This document shows positions 7,669 to 14,744 of a stretch of 17,909 nucleotides of DNA, piece after piece. The stretch's first letter is position 1, and the number at the start of each line of letters is the position of its first letter. Source of the DNA: Nitrospira sp. (lineage in GTDB: Bacteria > Nitrospirota > Nitrospiria > Nitrospirales > Nitrospiraceae). The stretch covers positions 1-17,909 of the forward strand of contig JABMDG010000327.1 of assembly GCA_015904045.1 (NCBI GenBank), written 5' to 3'. The notes under the pieces were generated by a model, which saw only the letters and a program-made list of their open reading frames with translations, searched no databases and was not told the DNA's origin. The position numbers were made by a program, and so were the translations under genes.

Positions 7669-8976
7669 TCAGTGTTTCGCTCCCACCGACTCCGGCATCA
7701 CGAGGTTCGCCGCTTCCGCCTCCCGGATCAGGGCGACGTATTCCTCCCGCCAATACTTCAAGGTGCCCTGGATCGGCGCCACTTCTGCGTCGCCGAACGC
7801 GCAGACCGTGCGGCCGGCGATGTTTTTGCACAGATCCGACAAGGTTTCAAGGTCTTCCATCCGCCCTCGTTTGGCGATGATTCTCCGCATCGTCTGGACG
7901 AGCCACGAGCTGCCTTCCCGGCACGGACTACATTTGCCGCAGGACTCGTGGTAGAAAAATTCCATGAGTCTAAGCGCGGCCCAGACCATGCTGGTCCCTT
8001 CCTCCATCACCGTGACACCGCCTGAGCCCAGCATCGATCCCGCAGCCGCCACGGACTCGAAGTCCAGTTTCACATCGAGGTGGGCTGGTGTCAGGAACGG
8101 CGCCGAGGCTCCGCCGGGAATGAATGCCTTGATCGGTTTGTCCGAGCGCATTCCGCCGGCGTGTTCGTAGACTAATTCTCGGAAGGTCACGCCCATCGGA
8201 ACTTCGTAGTTGCCGGGGCGCTTCACATGGCCGCTCACACAGAACACTCTGGTGCCGGTGCTCTTGGGCGGCGAGCCAATCGACGCAAACCACTCGGCCC
8301 CTCGCCTGAGAATGTGCGGCAGGTTAGCCAGCGTTTCGACGTTGTTCACCACGGTCGGTTTGTTGTACAGGCCGTGCGTGGCCGGAAACGGCGGCTTGAT
8401 GCGGGGCAGGCCGCGTTTGCCCTCGAGCGATTCCAGGAGCGCGGTCTCTTCGCCGCAGATGTAGGCGCCCGCCCCTCGATGGACCCACACATCCACATTG
8501 ATGCCCGTGCCGAGAATGTTCTTGCCGATATAGCCGGCGGTTCGCGCCTCATCGATCGCCCGTTCCAGAATCTTCGAACAGAGCACCAGCTCGCCGCGGA
8601 TATAGATGTAGGCGGATTCCGCGCCGATCGCGTAACAGGTGAGGACGATGCCCTCCAGCATCTGATGCGGGTCACGCTCCATCAGCTGGCGGTCTTTAAA
8701 CGTCCCGGGCTCGCTCTCGTCGGCGTTGCAGCAGAGATAGCGGGGACCGTGATAATCCTTGGGGAGGAACCCCCACTTCACACCGGTCGGAAATCCAGCC
8801 CCGCCACGGCCCCGCAATCCTGATTTCCGGACGGTGGCGGTAACATCCGCCGGGGCAGTCTTCCCCAGCGTGGCGCGCAGGGCTTGATAGCCACCGGTTT
8901 TTTCATAGTCGGCCAGTGACCCGGTGTATCCGGGCTGCATCATGTTTTTCAATAGGATGAGTTCGTGCTGGGACAT
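7669..8976 (-). CDS. nuoF: NADH-quinone oxidoreductase subunit F (NADH- and FMN-binding)
   Basis: The 435-residue flavoprotein oxidises NADH and passes electrons through FMN to cluster N3. The nucleotide-binding glycine loop is GLRGRGGAGFPTGVKW (residues 53-68). The FMN-region motif is CNADESEPGTFKDR (83-96). A second glycine-rich and acidic segment is GAGAYICGEETALLESLEG (168-186). N3 ligands are Cys346, 349, 352 (ESCGKCSPCREG) and Cys392 (GRTVCAFGD), with the same 40-residue offset as in mitochondrial complex I. Length is normal (420-450). The ATG at 8976 has no classical Shine-Dalgarno sequence; ACGAG from the repeat element upstream lies 7 bases before it. Confidence 0.97.
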   Translation of the reverse strand: MSQHELILLKNMMQPGYTGSLADYEKTGGYQALRATLGKTAPADVTATVRKSGLRGRGGAGFPTGVKWGFLPKDYHGPRYLCCNADESEPGTFKDRQLMERDPHQMLEGIVLTCYAIGAESAYIYIRGELVLCSKILERAIDEARTAGYIGKNILGTGINVDVWVHRGAGAYICGEETALLESLEGKRGLPRIKPPFPATHGLYNKPTVVNNVETLANLPHILRRGAEWFASIGSPPKSTGTRVFCVSGHVKRPGNYEVPMGVTFRELVYEHAGGMRSDKPIKAFIPGGASAPFLTPAHLDVKLDFESVAAAGSMLGSGGVTVMEEGTSMVWAALRLMEFFYHESCGKCSPCREGSSWLVQTMRRIIAKRGRMEDLETLSDLCKNIAGRTVCAFGDAEVAPIQGTLKYWREEYVALIREAEAANLVMPESVGAKH

Positions 8977-8983
8977 CGTTAAT

Positions 8984-9056
8984 CTCGTGCAGCGTCGTTC
9001 GTGAAGCGTGAAGCGTCAGACCCTCCGGATTTCCTGCCTGCGAACGACGAGATACG
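8984..9056. repeat. Intergenic heptad-module inverted repeat, copy B (nuoE/nuoF spacer)
   Basis: This element occupies almost the whole 82-base spacer between nuoE and nuoF. The left arm (8984-9017) reads as the modules CGTGCAG, CGTCGTT, CGTGAAG, CGTGAAG. The shorter right arm (9040-9056), read on the minus strand, is CGTATCT, CGTCGTT, CGC. The arms pair only partly, since the right arm lacks the GTGAAGC modules. The modules are the same as in copies A and C, while the core (about 9018-9039) is unrelated to the cores of the other copies. Confidence 0.78.
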
Positions 9057-9058
9057 CA

Positions 9059-9595
9059 TCACGCGCCCTGCTTCTCGGGCGCTGGTTCCGGCCACATAAA
9101 CGGGCCGCTCTTGAGCGCACTGGTTCCCGTCGAGCGAAGATCGGAGAGAATGCGGTCCAGTTTCTCTTCGGTCAGACGCTCATAGTAGTCGTCATTGATC
9201 TGCATCATGGGGCCGGTCCCGCAGGCGGCCAAACATTCCACCAGGCAGAGGCTAAACAGTCCGTCGGCTGTCGATTCGCCCGGCCCAATGCCCAGCTTTG
9301 CCTTGATCCATTCGAGTACGGTATCCGAGCCGACGAGCGCGCACATGAGGGACCTACACACTTGAATGTGAAACTTGCCCACCGGCTTGAGATTAAACAG
9401 CGTATAAAACGTGATCGTCTCGTATACTTGCGGCGGTGTCAGGCCGAGGAGCTGCGCGATCTCTTTCATCGCCGTTTCCGACACATGGCCGTGGTCCCGT
9501 TGCGTCAGGTAGAGGAGCGGAATCAACGCCGACCGCTTCACCGGGTAGCGGCTCAGAATTTCCTCGATCTCCTTACTGTATTTGTCCCTCAGCAC
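9059..9595 (-). CDS. nuoE: NADH-quinone oxidoreductase subunit E ([2Fe-2S] N1a)
   Basis: NuoE is a thioredoxin-like [2Fe-2S] subunit (cluster N1a) that packs on NuoF in the NADH module. With the start chosen here it has 178 residues. N1a ligands are Cys80 and Cys85 (CRSLMC) and Cys121 and Cys125 (ECLAACG). The N-terminal helical part includes RDHGHVSETAMKEIAQLLGL and the conserved ETITFYTLF. The frame is open upstream to 9727, which would overlap nuoCD, but residues coded there come from the palindromic element at 9620-9718 and do not resemble NuoE. A GTG at 9595 with GGAGGA three bases upstream is the best start; an ATG at 9610 is an alternative. A proline-containing tail (about 160-178) is variable in the family. 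Confidence 0.93.
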   Translation of the reverse strand: MLRDKYSKEIEEILSRYPVKRSALIPLLYLTQRDHGHVSETAMKEIAQLLGLTPPQVYETITFYTLFNLKPVGKFHIQVCRSLMCALVGSDTVLEWIKAKLGIGPGESTADGLFSLCLVECLAACGTGPMMQINDDYYERLTEEKLDRILSDLRSTGTSALKSGPFMWPEPAPEKQGA

Positions 9596-9619
9596 GGCTC
9601 CTCCACACATTCCTTTACC

Positions 9620-9718
9620 GAGGCGGCGGCCAGGATGTTCCACACTGCGCGCGTTGACCGAGCACATTCTGATCGTGCGCGGGCAGCGAGCACGGGAACA
9701 TCCTGGCCGTGACGCCTC
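9620..9718. repeat. 99-base nested palindrome in the nuoCD/nuoE spacer
   Basis: Perfect 14-base arms GGCCAGGATGTTCC (9628-9641) and GGAACATCCTGGCC (9695-9708) flank a 53-base centre. The outer ends also pair: GAGGCG (9620-9625) with CGCCTC (9713-9718). Inside, CTGCGCGCG (9645-9653) can pair with CGCGGGCAG (9678-9686) with one mismatch, giving a nested structure. The right end runs into the nuoCD stop codon. The element shares no modules with the CGT-heptad repeats in the neighbouring spacers. It resembles a MITE or REP-type palindrome, but no terminal duplication was recognised. Confidence 0.75.
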
Positions 9719-11480
9719 ATCTATCACACTCTCCCATCACGATATCGTAGGTGCCGAAGATCGTGATGATGTCCGAAATTAAATAGCCTCGTGCCATGTG
9801 GTCGAACGCGCCCATATGGACGAAGGAGGGCGAACGGATCTTCAGTCGATAGGGACGGGGGCTGCCGTCGCTGATGATGAAAAACCCCAGTTCGCCCTTG
9901 GGGGCTTCGGTGGCACAATAGGTTTCGGCCTTCGGCGGCTTGAATCCCTGCGTTAAAATGATGAAATGGTGGATCAAACTCTCCATGTCGCGCATCACTT
10001 GCGGCTTGGGCGGGGGAATATATTGCGGGATATCGGCGATGATCGGTCCCTGCGGCATCTGATCGAGACATTGCGTGATGATCCTGGCGCTCTGTCGCAT
10101 TTCTTCCACGCGAATCCAGTAGCGGTCGTAGGTGTCGCCGTTCTTGCCGACGGGCACTTCCCAATCGACGCGATGATACACGCCGTAGGGCTCCATCTTC
10201 CGGACGTCATACGCGACACCGGAGCCCCGCAGCGACGGACCGGTGAGGCCGAAGTTGACGGCATCTTCGCCGGAAATCACCGCGATGTTCTTCGTGCGCC
10301 CGAGCCAAATCCGGTTCGAGGCGAGCAGCGAATCATATTCACTGACCATCTGGGGGAACGTATCCAGGAAGGTCTTGAGGCGGGCCACCAATTCCGGCGT
10401 AAAGTCGCTGTCCACCCCGCCGATCCGGTAATAATTCAGCGTCAGTCTGGCGCCGCACAGCTGTTCGAACATGTCGAGCAAGGTTTCCCGCTCGCGGAAC
10501 GTCCAAAAGAAGACGGTCATCGCGCCGATGTCCAGGGCCTGCGCGCCGAGCCAGAACAGGTGGCCGAGGATGCGCTGCATTTCCGCCACGATGGTCCGGA
10601 CATACTCGGCGCGCTCAGGCACCGTGATGCACAGCAGTTTTTCAACGGTCCGCACGTAGGCGTAGTTGTTGGCCATCGCGCACACATAGTCGAGCCGGTC
10701 GGTGTGCGGAATGATCTGCATGTAGGCCAGGCCTTCGGCAAGCTTCTCGACGCCCCGATGCAGGTACCCCAGATCCGGCGTCGCCTTGACGATGCGCTCG
10801 CCGTCCAACTCCAGCACAACCCGCACCACACCGTGCGTGCTGGGATGCTGCGGCCCCATATTCAAGAGCAATTCTTCCCGCCGTTTTCCGGAAGACGCGT
10901 CCGGTTCGGAGAGGAACTGCCTATTTTCAGGCGAAATCTCGATTTGCTCGGTCGGGGGTTCGTCAAGCCGCGGAATGAAGTCGAACTGGCTGCGCCAGCC
11001 GCGGCCTTCCGTCGGGAAATCTTTCCGCAAGGGATGTCCTTCGGCATAGTCGTCGGGCAGGAGGATACGTCGCAGGTCGGGATGGCCGATAAACCGGATG
11101 CCCATCATGTCGTAGACTTCCCGCTCCAAGAACCCCGCGCCGCGCCAGATCCCGGTGACGGAATCGATGGCCGGGTTGTCGTCGTGAACGCGTGCCTTGA
11201 GGCGAATGCGTTTGCCGCGCGGCAGCGACAGCAGTTGATAGATCACTTCGAACCGTTGCGGGGCATCGGGATAATCGGCGGAACAGATGTCGGTGAGGTG
11301 GTCGAAGCATGCCATCGGATCGTCGTGCAGGAAACGCGCGATTTCCACGATTCTCGGCGCAGCAACATGGATGGTCAGTTCGGATCGAGCCGTGTCGATG
11401 TCGACGGACAGCACCGCCTCCGGAAATTTCTTCAGCAAGGTTTCAGCCAGAGAATCCATAGGAACAGCTGTCACGGCCAT
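9717..11480 (-). CDS. nuoCD: NADH-quinone oxidoreductase fused subunit C/D
   Basis: The 587-residue fusion joins NuoC (about residues 1-175) and NuoD (about 200-587) through a polar linker, as in E. coli NuoCD (about 600 residues). NuoC shows WRGAGFLEREVYDMMGIRF and the HPLRKDFP signature. NuoD, which with NuoB forms the quinone site near cluster N2, shows NMGPQHPSTHGVVR (207-220), DLGYLHRGVEKL (236-247), HTDRLDYV (259-266), and ends with the typical DIVMGECDR. Arg242 in LHRG aligns with the arginine that is dimethylated in mitochondrial NDUFS2 (Arg85 of the bovine protein), and Arg262 with the arginine next to N2. The ATG at 11480 lacks a clear Shine-Dalgarno sequence; Met8 is an alternative. 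It lies 39 bases after nuoB. Confidence 0.97.
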   Translation of the reverse strand: MAVTAVPMDSLAETLLKKFPEAVLSVDIDTARSELTIHVAAPRIVEIARFLHDDPMACFDHLTDICSADYPDAPQRFEVIYQLLSLPRGKRIRLKARVHDDNPAIDSVTGIWRGAGFLEREVYDMMGIRFIGHPDLRRILLPDDYAEGHPLRKDFPTEGRGWRSQFDFIPRLDEPPTEQIEISPENRQFLSEPDASSGKRREELLLNMGPQHPSTHGVVRVVLELDGERIVKATPDLGYLHRGVEKLAEGLAYMQIIPHTDRLDYVCAMANNYAYVRTVEKLLCITVPERAEYVRTIVAEMQRILGHLFWLGAQALDIGAMTVFFWTFRERETLLDMFEQLCGARLTLNYYRIGGVDSDFTPELVARLKTFLDTFPQMVSEYDSLLASNRIWLGRTKNIAVISGEDAVNFGLTGPSLRGSGVAYDVRKMEPYGVYHRVDWEVPVGKNGDTYDRYWIRVEEMRQSARIITQCLDQMPQGPIIADIPQYIPPPKPQVMRDMESLIHHFIILTQGFKPPKAETYCATEAPKGELGFFIISDGSPRPYRLKIRSPSFVHMGAFDHMARGYLISDIITIFGTYDIVMGECDR

Positions 11481-11519
11481 TGGTCAATCGCCACGGATCA
11501 TTGAGGATTGAGCTACGCG

Positions 11520-11999
11520 TTATTTCACGAACACCTTTTCGCGCTGAATCTTTTCTTGCAGCTTCAACAACCCGTCCAGCAACGCTTCCGGTCTGGGCGG
11601 ACAACCGGGCACATAGACGTCCACCGGGACGATTTGATCCACGCCCTGAACGACGGCGTAGCTGTTGTAGTGATTGCCTGAGGTCGCGCACGACCCCATC
11701 GAGATCACGTATCGGGGCTCGGCCATTTGGTCGTAGATTCGCCGGATCACCGGCGCCATCTTGCGCGAGACCGTTCCGGCGACGATCATGAGATCCGACT
11801 GCCTGGGCGAGGCGCGAAAGACCCCGGCGCCGAAACGGTCGAGATCATACCGGGACGAGACGCTGGCGATCATCTCGATGGCGCAGCAGGCCAGCCCAAA
11901 CGTCATCGGCCACAGGGCGGACTTCCTGGCCCAGTTCACGACCGCATCCAGGTTGGTCGTAATAATGTTCGCTTCGAATTGCCGCTCTAAGAGGCTCAT
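11520..11999 (-). CDS. nuoB: NADH-quinone oxidoreductase subunit B (cluster N2)
   Basis: NuoB holds [4Fe-4S] cluster N2, the last electron carrier before quinone. With the start at 11999 it has 159 residues, usual for the family. Ligands are the tandem Cys38-Cys39 ([11 protein letters not shown]), Cys104 ([12 protein letters not shown]) and Cys133 ([16 protein letters not shown]). The frame is open to an ATG at 12053, but those 18 extra residues are translated from the repeat element at 12004-12087. The family-like N-terminus is [18 protein letters not shown]. No classical Shine-Dalgarno sequence precedes it; ACGAG from the repeat end stands 9 bases before the ATG. Confidence 0.95.
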   Translation of the reverse strand: MSLLERQFEANIITTNLDAVVNWARKSALWPMTFGLACCAIEMIASVSSRYDLDRFGAGVFRASPRQSDLMIVAGTVSRKMAPVIRRIYDQMAEPRYVISMGSCATSGNHYNSYAVVQGVDQIVPVDVYVPGCPPRPEALLDGLLKLQEKIQREKVFVK

Positions 12000-12003
12000 G
12001 GCG

Positions 12004-12087
12004 CGTATCTCGTCGCTCGTGAAGCGTCGTTCGTAAAAAGCGGAGTGCGCCATGTATGCGCTTCACGCTTCACGAAATACGAGCGAC
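12004..12087. repeat. Intergenic heptad-module inverted repeat, copy C (nuoA/nuoB spacer)
   Basis: The left arm is strictly 7-base periodic: CGTATCT, CGTCGCT, CGTGAAG, CGTCGTT, CGTAAAA (12004-12038). The right arm (12058-12087), read on the minus strand, contains CGTATTT, CGTGAAG, CGTGAAG. The arms can pair in part around a core of about 20 bases. This copy produces a false N-terminal extension of the nuoB frame. It is the clearest case of the module periodicity among the three copies. Confidence 0.8.
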
Positions 12088-12096
12088 AGCTCCGGT

Positions 12097-12468
12097 TCAC
12101 TCCCACTCCAACGCTCCCTTTTTCCAGGCGTACCAAAACCCAACGATCAGGATGGCAATGAAGACCGCCATTTCCACCAATCCAAGAAGACCGAGCTTGG
12201 TGAAGACCACCGCCCATGGAAACATGAAGACGATCTCGATATCGAAAATAACGAACAGCATCGCGATAATGTAATACCGCATGGGAAACTGCACGCGCGC
12301 GTCCTGAAATAGGGGACTCCCACTCTCATAGGGAGCCATTTTGGCTCGGTAGGGATGGTTCGGGCGCACAAACCTGCCCAGAAACAGGGTCACCGTGCCT
12401 ACGGCAATAGCCGCCCCGATGAAGATCAGGATCGGGATATAGTTTTCAGGAACAGCTCCGCTACCCAT
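12097..12468 (-). CDS. nuoA: NADH-quinone oxidoreductase subunit A
   Basis: The 123-residue three-helix membrane subunit of complex I near the quinone entrance is of normal length. Helices are seen at about residues 10-30, 65-87 and 93-115. Conserved segments are KMAPYESGSPLFQDARVQFP followed by MRYYIIAMLFVIFDIEIVFMFPWA; the first contains the loop that shifts during turnover, and the second holds the conserved FDIE acidic pair. It is the first nuo gene and lies 75 bases after the methyltransferase gene, so co-transcription with it is possible. ACGAG stands 6 bases before the ATG; a more distant AGGTGG lies further upstream. I see no strong promoter in the 75-base gap. Confidence 0.97.
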   Translation of the reverse strand: MGSGAVPENYIPILIFIGAAIAVGTVTLFLGRFVRPNHPYRAKMAPYESGSPLFQDARVQFPMRYYIIAMLFVIFDIEIVFMFPWAVVFTKLGLLGLVEMAVFIAILIVGFWYAWKKGALEWE

Positions 12469-12543
12469 GTGAGTCTCGTACCACCTAAGACATGCAACCT
12501 GACACGTTCGGAATGACCGGAGAATTCACAGTTCCCATCTCCC

Positions 12544-13719
12544 TCAGGCCGCTGAACGGGCGGCCAGCGACGAGCCGAAAAATGGCTTGAATGTCAATCC
12601 GTCGAGCCGCGGAGGCTCGATCCCCTTATGTTGGACCAGAACTTTGAACGTGCCGCCCATACCGTTGGGTTTCAACAAGTGAAGCGCCGCATGGAACGCC
12701 GGGCTTTCCGGTTCCAGGTCGCCGATCATCTGCTCTACGCCGAGCCCCATGAGGAAGCTCATTTGGTTGGTGAACCCCGTCACGGAAAGGCCATGAGCCT
12801 GGCCTGCGTCCGCCAGGCTCGAAAAATCCACATGGGCTGTCATATCCTGCTCGCCCACACGCACATAGGGGTCGTCGTTGACGGAATGCCGGAAATAACA
12901 GAGGAACGTTCCGTTCCTCCGGTCGGGCCCATACAGGTCATGCGCCGTGTGCCCATAATCGATTGTGAGCACGATCCCTCGCTGGAGACACTGGCCGACC
13001 TGTTTCATCCAGTCCAACGCCTGGAGATTGATCTCTGTCCGATACCCCTCTGGCCAGGCGGCGCTGATGTCCCTCACGCGATGAGTAAGGAGGTCAGAGG
13101 ACAGGGGCCTGAAACACTCGACAAACCGCCCATCACGATAGTCCACGCACAGTTCGTCGATCTGTCCATTTCTAAGTTGGACTCGGTGGACAGGCAACGC
13201 ATCGATCAATTCGTTGCTGAAAACCAACCCCGTGACGCTCCCCGGCCCGAGTTCATCTAGACTGTCGGCCCACGTGAGGAGGTGCGGCTGGTTTACGAAG
13301 GGACTCAAGTGTCGGCGCTGCCATGCACGCATGGCGGGGCTACGCTCAATCAAGATGTACCGAAGCCGGTGTTGGAACGATCCTGGGTCACGCTGGCATG
13401 CTGACAGAATATGTTTGGCGAGCAATCCCTTGCCGGGCCCCATTTCGACGATGGAGATAGGATCAGGACTTCCGAGCAGACCGTCGATCTGTCGTGCTTG
13501 CTTGGCCACCGCTTGACCGAGTATCGGATGCACATCCGCGCTGGTGTAAAAGTCGCCGGACCAACCGATGCGAGGGCTGCCGTCATCGGGCTGCCGCATG
13601 TAGTAGCCGAATTGTGGGTGGTAGAGGGCCAGGTCCATGAAACGGACGAAGGGAATAGGCCCCAAGACAGCGATCTCGGACGCAATGGCGGCAACGAGTT
13701 CAGGGTGTCCTACGACCAC
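12544..13719 (-). CDS. SAM-dependent methyltransferase, MidA/NDUFAF7 (COG1565) family
   Basis: The 391-residue protein has the family signatures in order: GDFYTSADVHPILGQAVAKQ (55-74), SAM-binding EMGPGKGLLAKHIL (92-105), LVFSNELIDALPVHRVQL (165-182), LTIDYGHTAHDLYGP (251-265) and TAHVDFSSL (294-302). The mitochondrial member NDUFAF7 symmetrically dimethylates an arginine of the NuoD-type subunit during complex I assembly; that arginine is conserved in NuoCD here (Arg242). Bacterial members are widespread and mostly of unproven function, so the substrate is an inference from family and from position directly upstream of nuoA. The start is GTG at 13719-13717 with AAGGGG upstream. No signal peptide or membrane segment is seen, which fits a cytosolic enzyme. 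Confidence 0.88.
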   Translation of the reverse strand: MVVGHPELVAAIASEIAVLGPIPFVRFMDLALYHPQFGYYMRQPDDGSPRIGWSGDFYTSADVHPILGQAVAKQARQIDGLLGSPDPISIVEMGPGKGLLAKHILSACQRDPGSFQHRLRYILIERSPAMRAWQRRHLSPFVNQPHLLTWADSLDELGPGSVTGLVFSNELIDALPVHRVQLRNGQIDELCVDYRDGRFVECFRPLSSDLLTHRVRDISAAWPEGYRTEINLQALDWMKQVGQCLQRGIVLTIDYGHTAHDLYGPDRRNGTFLCYFRHSVNDDPYVRVGEQDMTAHVDFSSLADAGQAHGLSVTGFTNQMSFLMGLGVEQMIGDLEPESPAFHAALHLLKPNGMGGTFKVLVQHKGIEPPRLDGLTFKPFFGSSLAARSAA

Positions 13720-13759
13720 AAGGAATCCCCTTATCAGCCAGGCACATGGGAAAAAGGGA

Positions 13760-13804
13760 CACCCATAGCAAACGGGTATATTTCACCCATTTCCGCTACG
13801 GGTA
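13760..13804 (-). promoter_or_regulatory. Duplicated ACCC...GGGT motif, possible attenuator or terminator before the methyltransferase
   Basis: Read on the minus strand, TACCCGT and ATGGGTG occur twice in this order: at 13804-13784 with a 7-base spacer and at 13778-13760 with a 5-base spacer. Each unit is an imperfect inverted repeat. The second can form a six-pair stem (ATACCC with GGGTGT) followed three bases later by five Ts, so it may be a weak intrinsic terminator for the regulator gene or an attenuator. It ends 41 bases before the methyltransferase GTG. A paired protein-binding site is the other reading. Function is not shown. Confidence 0.35.
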
Positions 13805-13897
13805 AAGAGTCTGGTAGGGTAGCCTTGGGAGCGGCGTTAAGTCAAGGAGAGGACCAGTGGGAAGCTGCTCAGTTCCAGGTCTGATCGATGGCGTCTG

Positions 13898-14317
13898 TTA
13901 GGCTGCGTGTGTTCGAGAGGGGTCGGCTGTACTGAGGATTTCTTTGATCATGGAATCGAGCTTCGAGGGGGTCAACGGTTTCGCAATAAAGGCGGCTTGG
14001 TTCTTGGGGAAGTCGTTGATTGCCTCGGCGGCAGCAGGATGACCGGACATCAGGACCAACTTCATCTCCGGCCTCTGTTTCAACAGTTGGTGCGCCAGCT
14101 CGTCACCCTTGATGTCCGGCATGTTCCAGTCTGCGACCAGGACATCGATGGGAGTCGGGCAATCCGCACTTTTCTGAGCGGCTTCGGCGGCTGAGTGGGC
14201 TTTGAGCACGCGATAGCCTCTGCGGGTTAGGTCCATTTCCAACAGTAACGCGATGGCCGATTCATCATCGGCCAACAGGATCGTGGTTTTTCTCGCGCCT
14301 GCGGGGGTGATGGTCAT
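13898..14317 (-). CDS. Stand-alone response-regulator receiver domain protein
   Basis: The 139-residue protein is a single CheY-like receiver with no output domain. The acidic pair is Asp17-Asp18 (LLADDES), the phosphorylated aspartate is Asp63 (VLVADWNMPD), the switch serine is Ser91 (VLMSGHP) and the conserved lysine is Lys113 (FIAKPLTP). The C-terminus stops soon after the last helix. No histidine kinase is encoded nearby, so the partner is unknown. The product probably acts by protein-protein contact or in a phosphorelay. The ATG at 14317 is weakly supported: AAAGG lies about 12 bases upstream. It is on the same strand as the methyltransferase and nuo genes, separated by 178 bases. Confidence 0.92.
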   Translation of the reverse strand: MTITPAGARKTTILLADDESAIALLLEMDLTRRGYRVLKAHSAAEAAQKSADCPTPIDVLVADWNMPDIKGDELAHQLLKQRPEMKLVLMSGHPAAAEAINDFPKNQAAFIAKPLTPSKLDSMIKEILSTADPSRTHAA

Positions 14318-14680
14318 GATAGCAGCATGCCTTTCTATGAAAATCGTTATCCGTTCCCTGACGAGAGGATGCTATCGTAAAGCGCTCGATTGGCCAAACA
14401 AAATCACCTAATTGCAGAAATGCGTGGAGTCACGGCAGACAACCGGATTGCTGGCAGTGGACCTGTCACGATACTGTGCCCTCCCCAAACGGCCCGCCCG
14501 CATGATTCGAGCCTGGCATGGGATGCGCTTCACACAGGGTTAAGATAGTGTGATCATGTCAGATCGTTGCGCGCCGGCATTGCGACGCTGCATTTTCTTC
14601 TTTCCCCACTCTCGAGGGATCGCCGGGCCTGTGGCGACTTACGTGGAAACTCGGGAACCGTTCTTGCCGAAGCTCTGTGG

Positions 14681-14695
14681 CTGGCCGGAGGCCAG
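14681..14695. other. Short GC-rich hairpin downstream of secA
   Basis: CTGGCC and GGCCAG pair perfectly around a three-base loop. It lies about 130 bases past the secA stop codon, just beyond the longer hairpin at 14713-14744. There is no T-run on either strand. It may help to end or stabilise the secA transcript. Confidence 0.35.
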
Positions 14696-14712
14696 TGGCC
14701 GCGACTGTTCGA

Positions 14713-14744
14713 CGTTCCATCCAAGCGTGGCTTCGGATGGAACG
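14713..14744 (-). terminator. Hairpin downstream of secA, possible transcript end
   Basis: CGTTCCATCC (14713-14722) pairs perfectly with GGATGGAACG (14735-14744). The inner AAGC and GCTT add four more pairs around a three-base loop, with one bulged base. It lies about 80 bases past the secA stop codon. Neither strand has a T-run after the stem, so it is not a textbook intrinsic terminator. It could protect the 3' end or act with Rho. Confidence 0.4.

Noticed and set aside
14380..14397. A GG-N10-GC arrangement on the minus strand (TTGGCCAATCGAGCGCTT) upstream of the response regulator, resembling a sigma54 promoter
   Set aside because: Only the core dinucleotides and TTGGC fit; the -12 box is GCGC rather than TTGC, and no enhancer-binding regulator is encoded nearby. 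A chance match is likely.
14530..14553. Inverted repeat TCACAC...GTGTGA upstream of the regulator, considered as a CRP-type site
   Set aside because: The half-sites are in the opposite order to the CRP consensus (TGTGA then TCACA) and the spacer is 12 bases. It may be a chance hairpin.
14543..14609. Short minus-strand frame of 17 codons preceded by a purine-rich stretch, in the secA downstream gap
   Set aside because: Too short to judge, no family resemblance, and nothing beyond the purine run supports translation.
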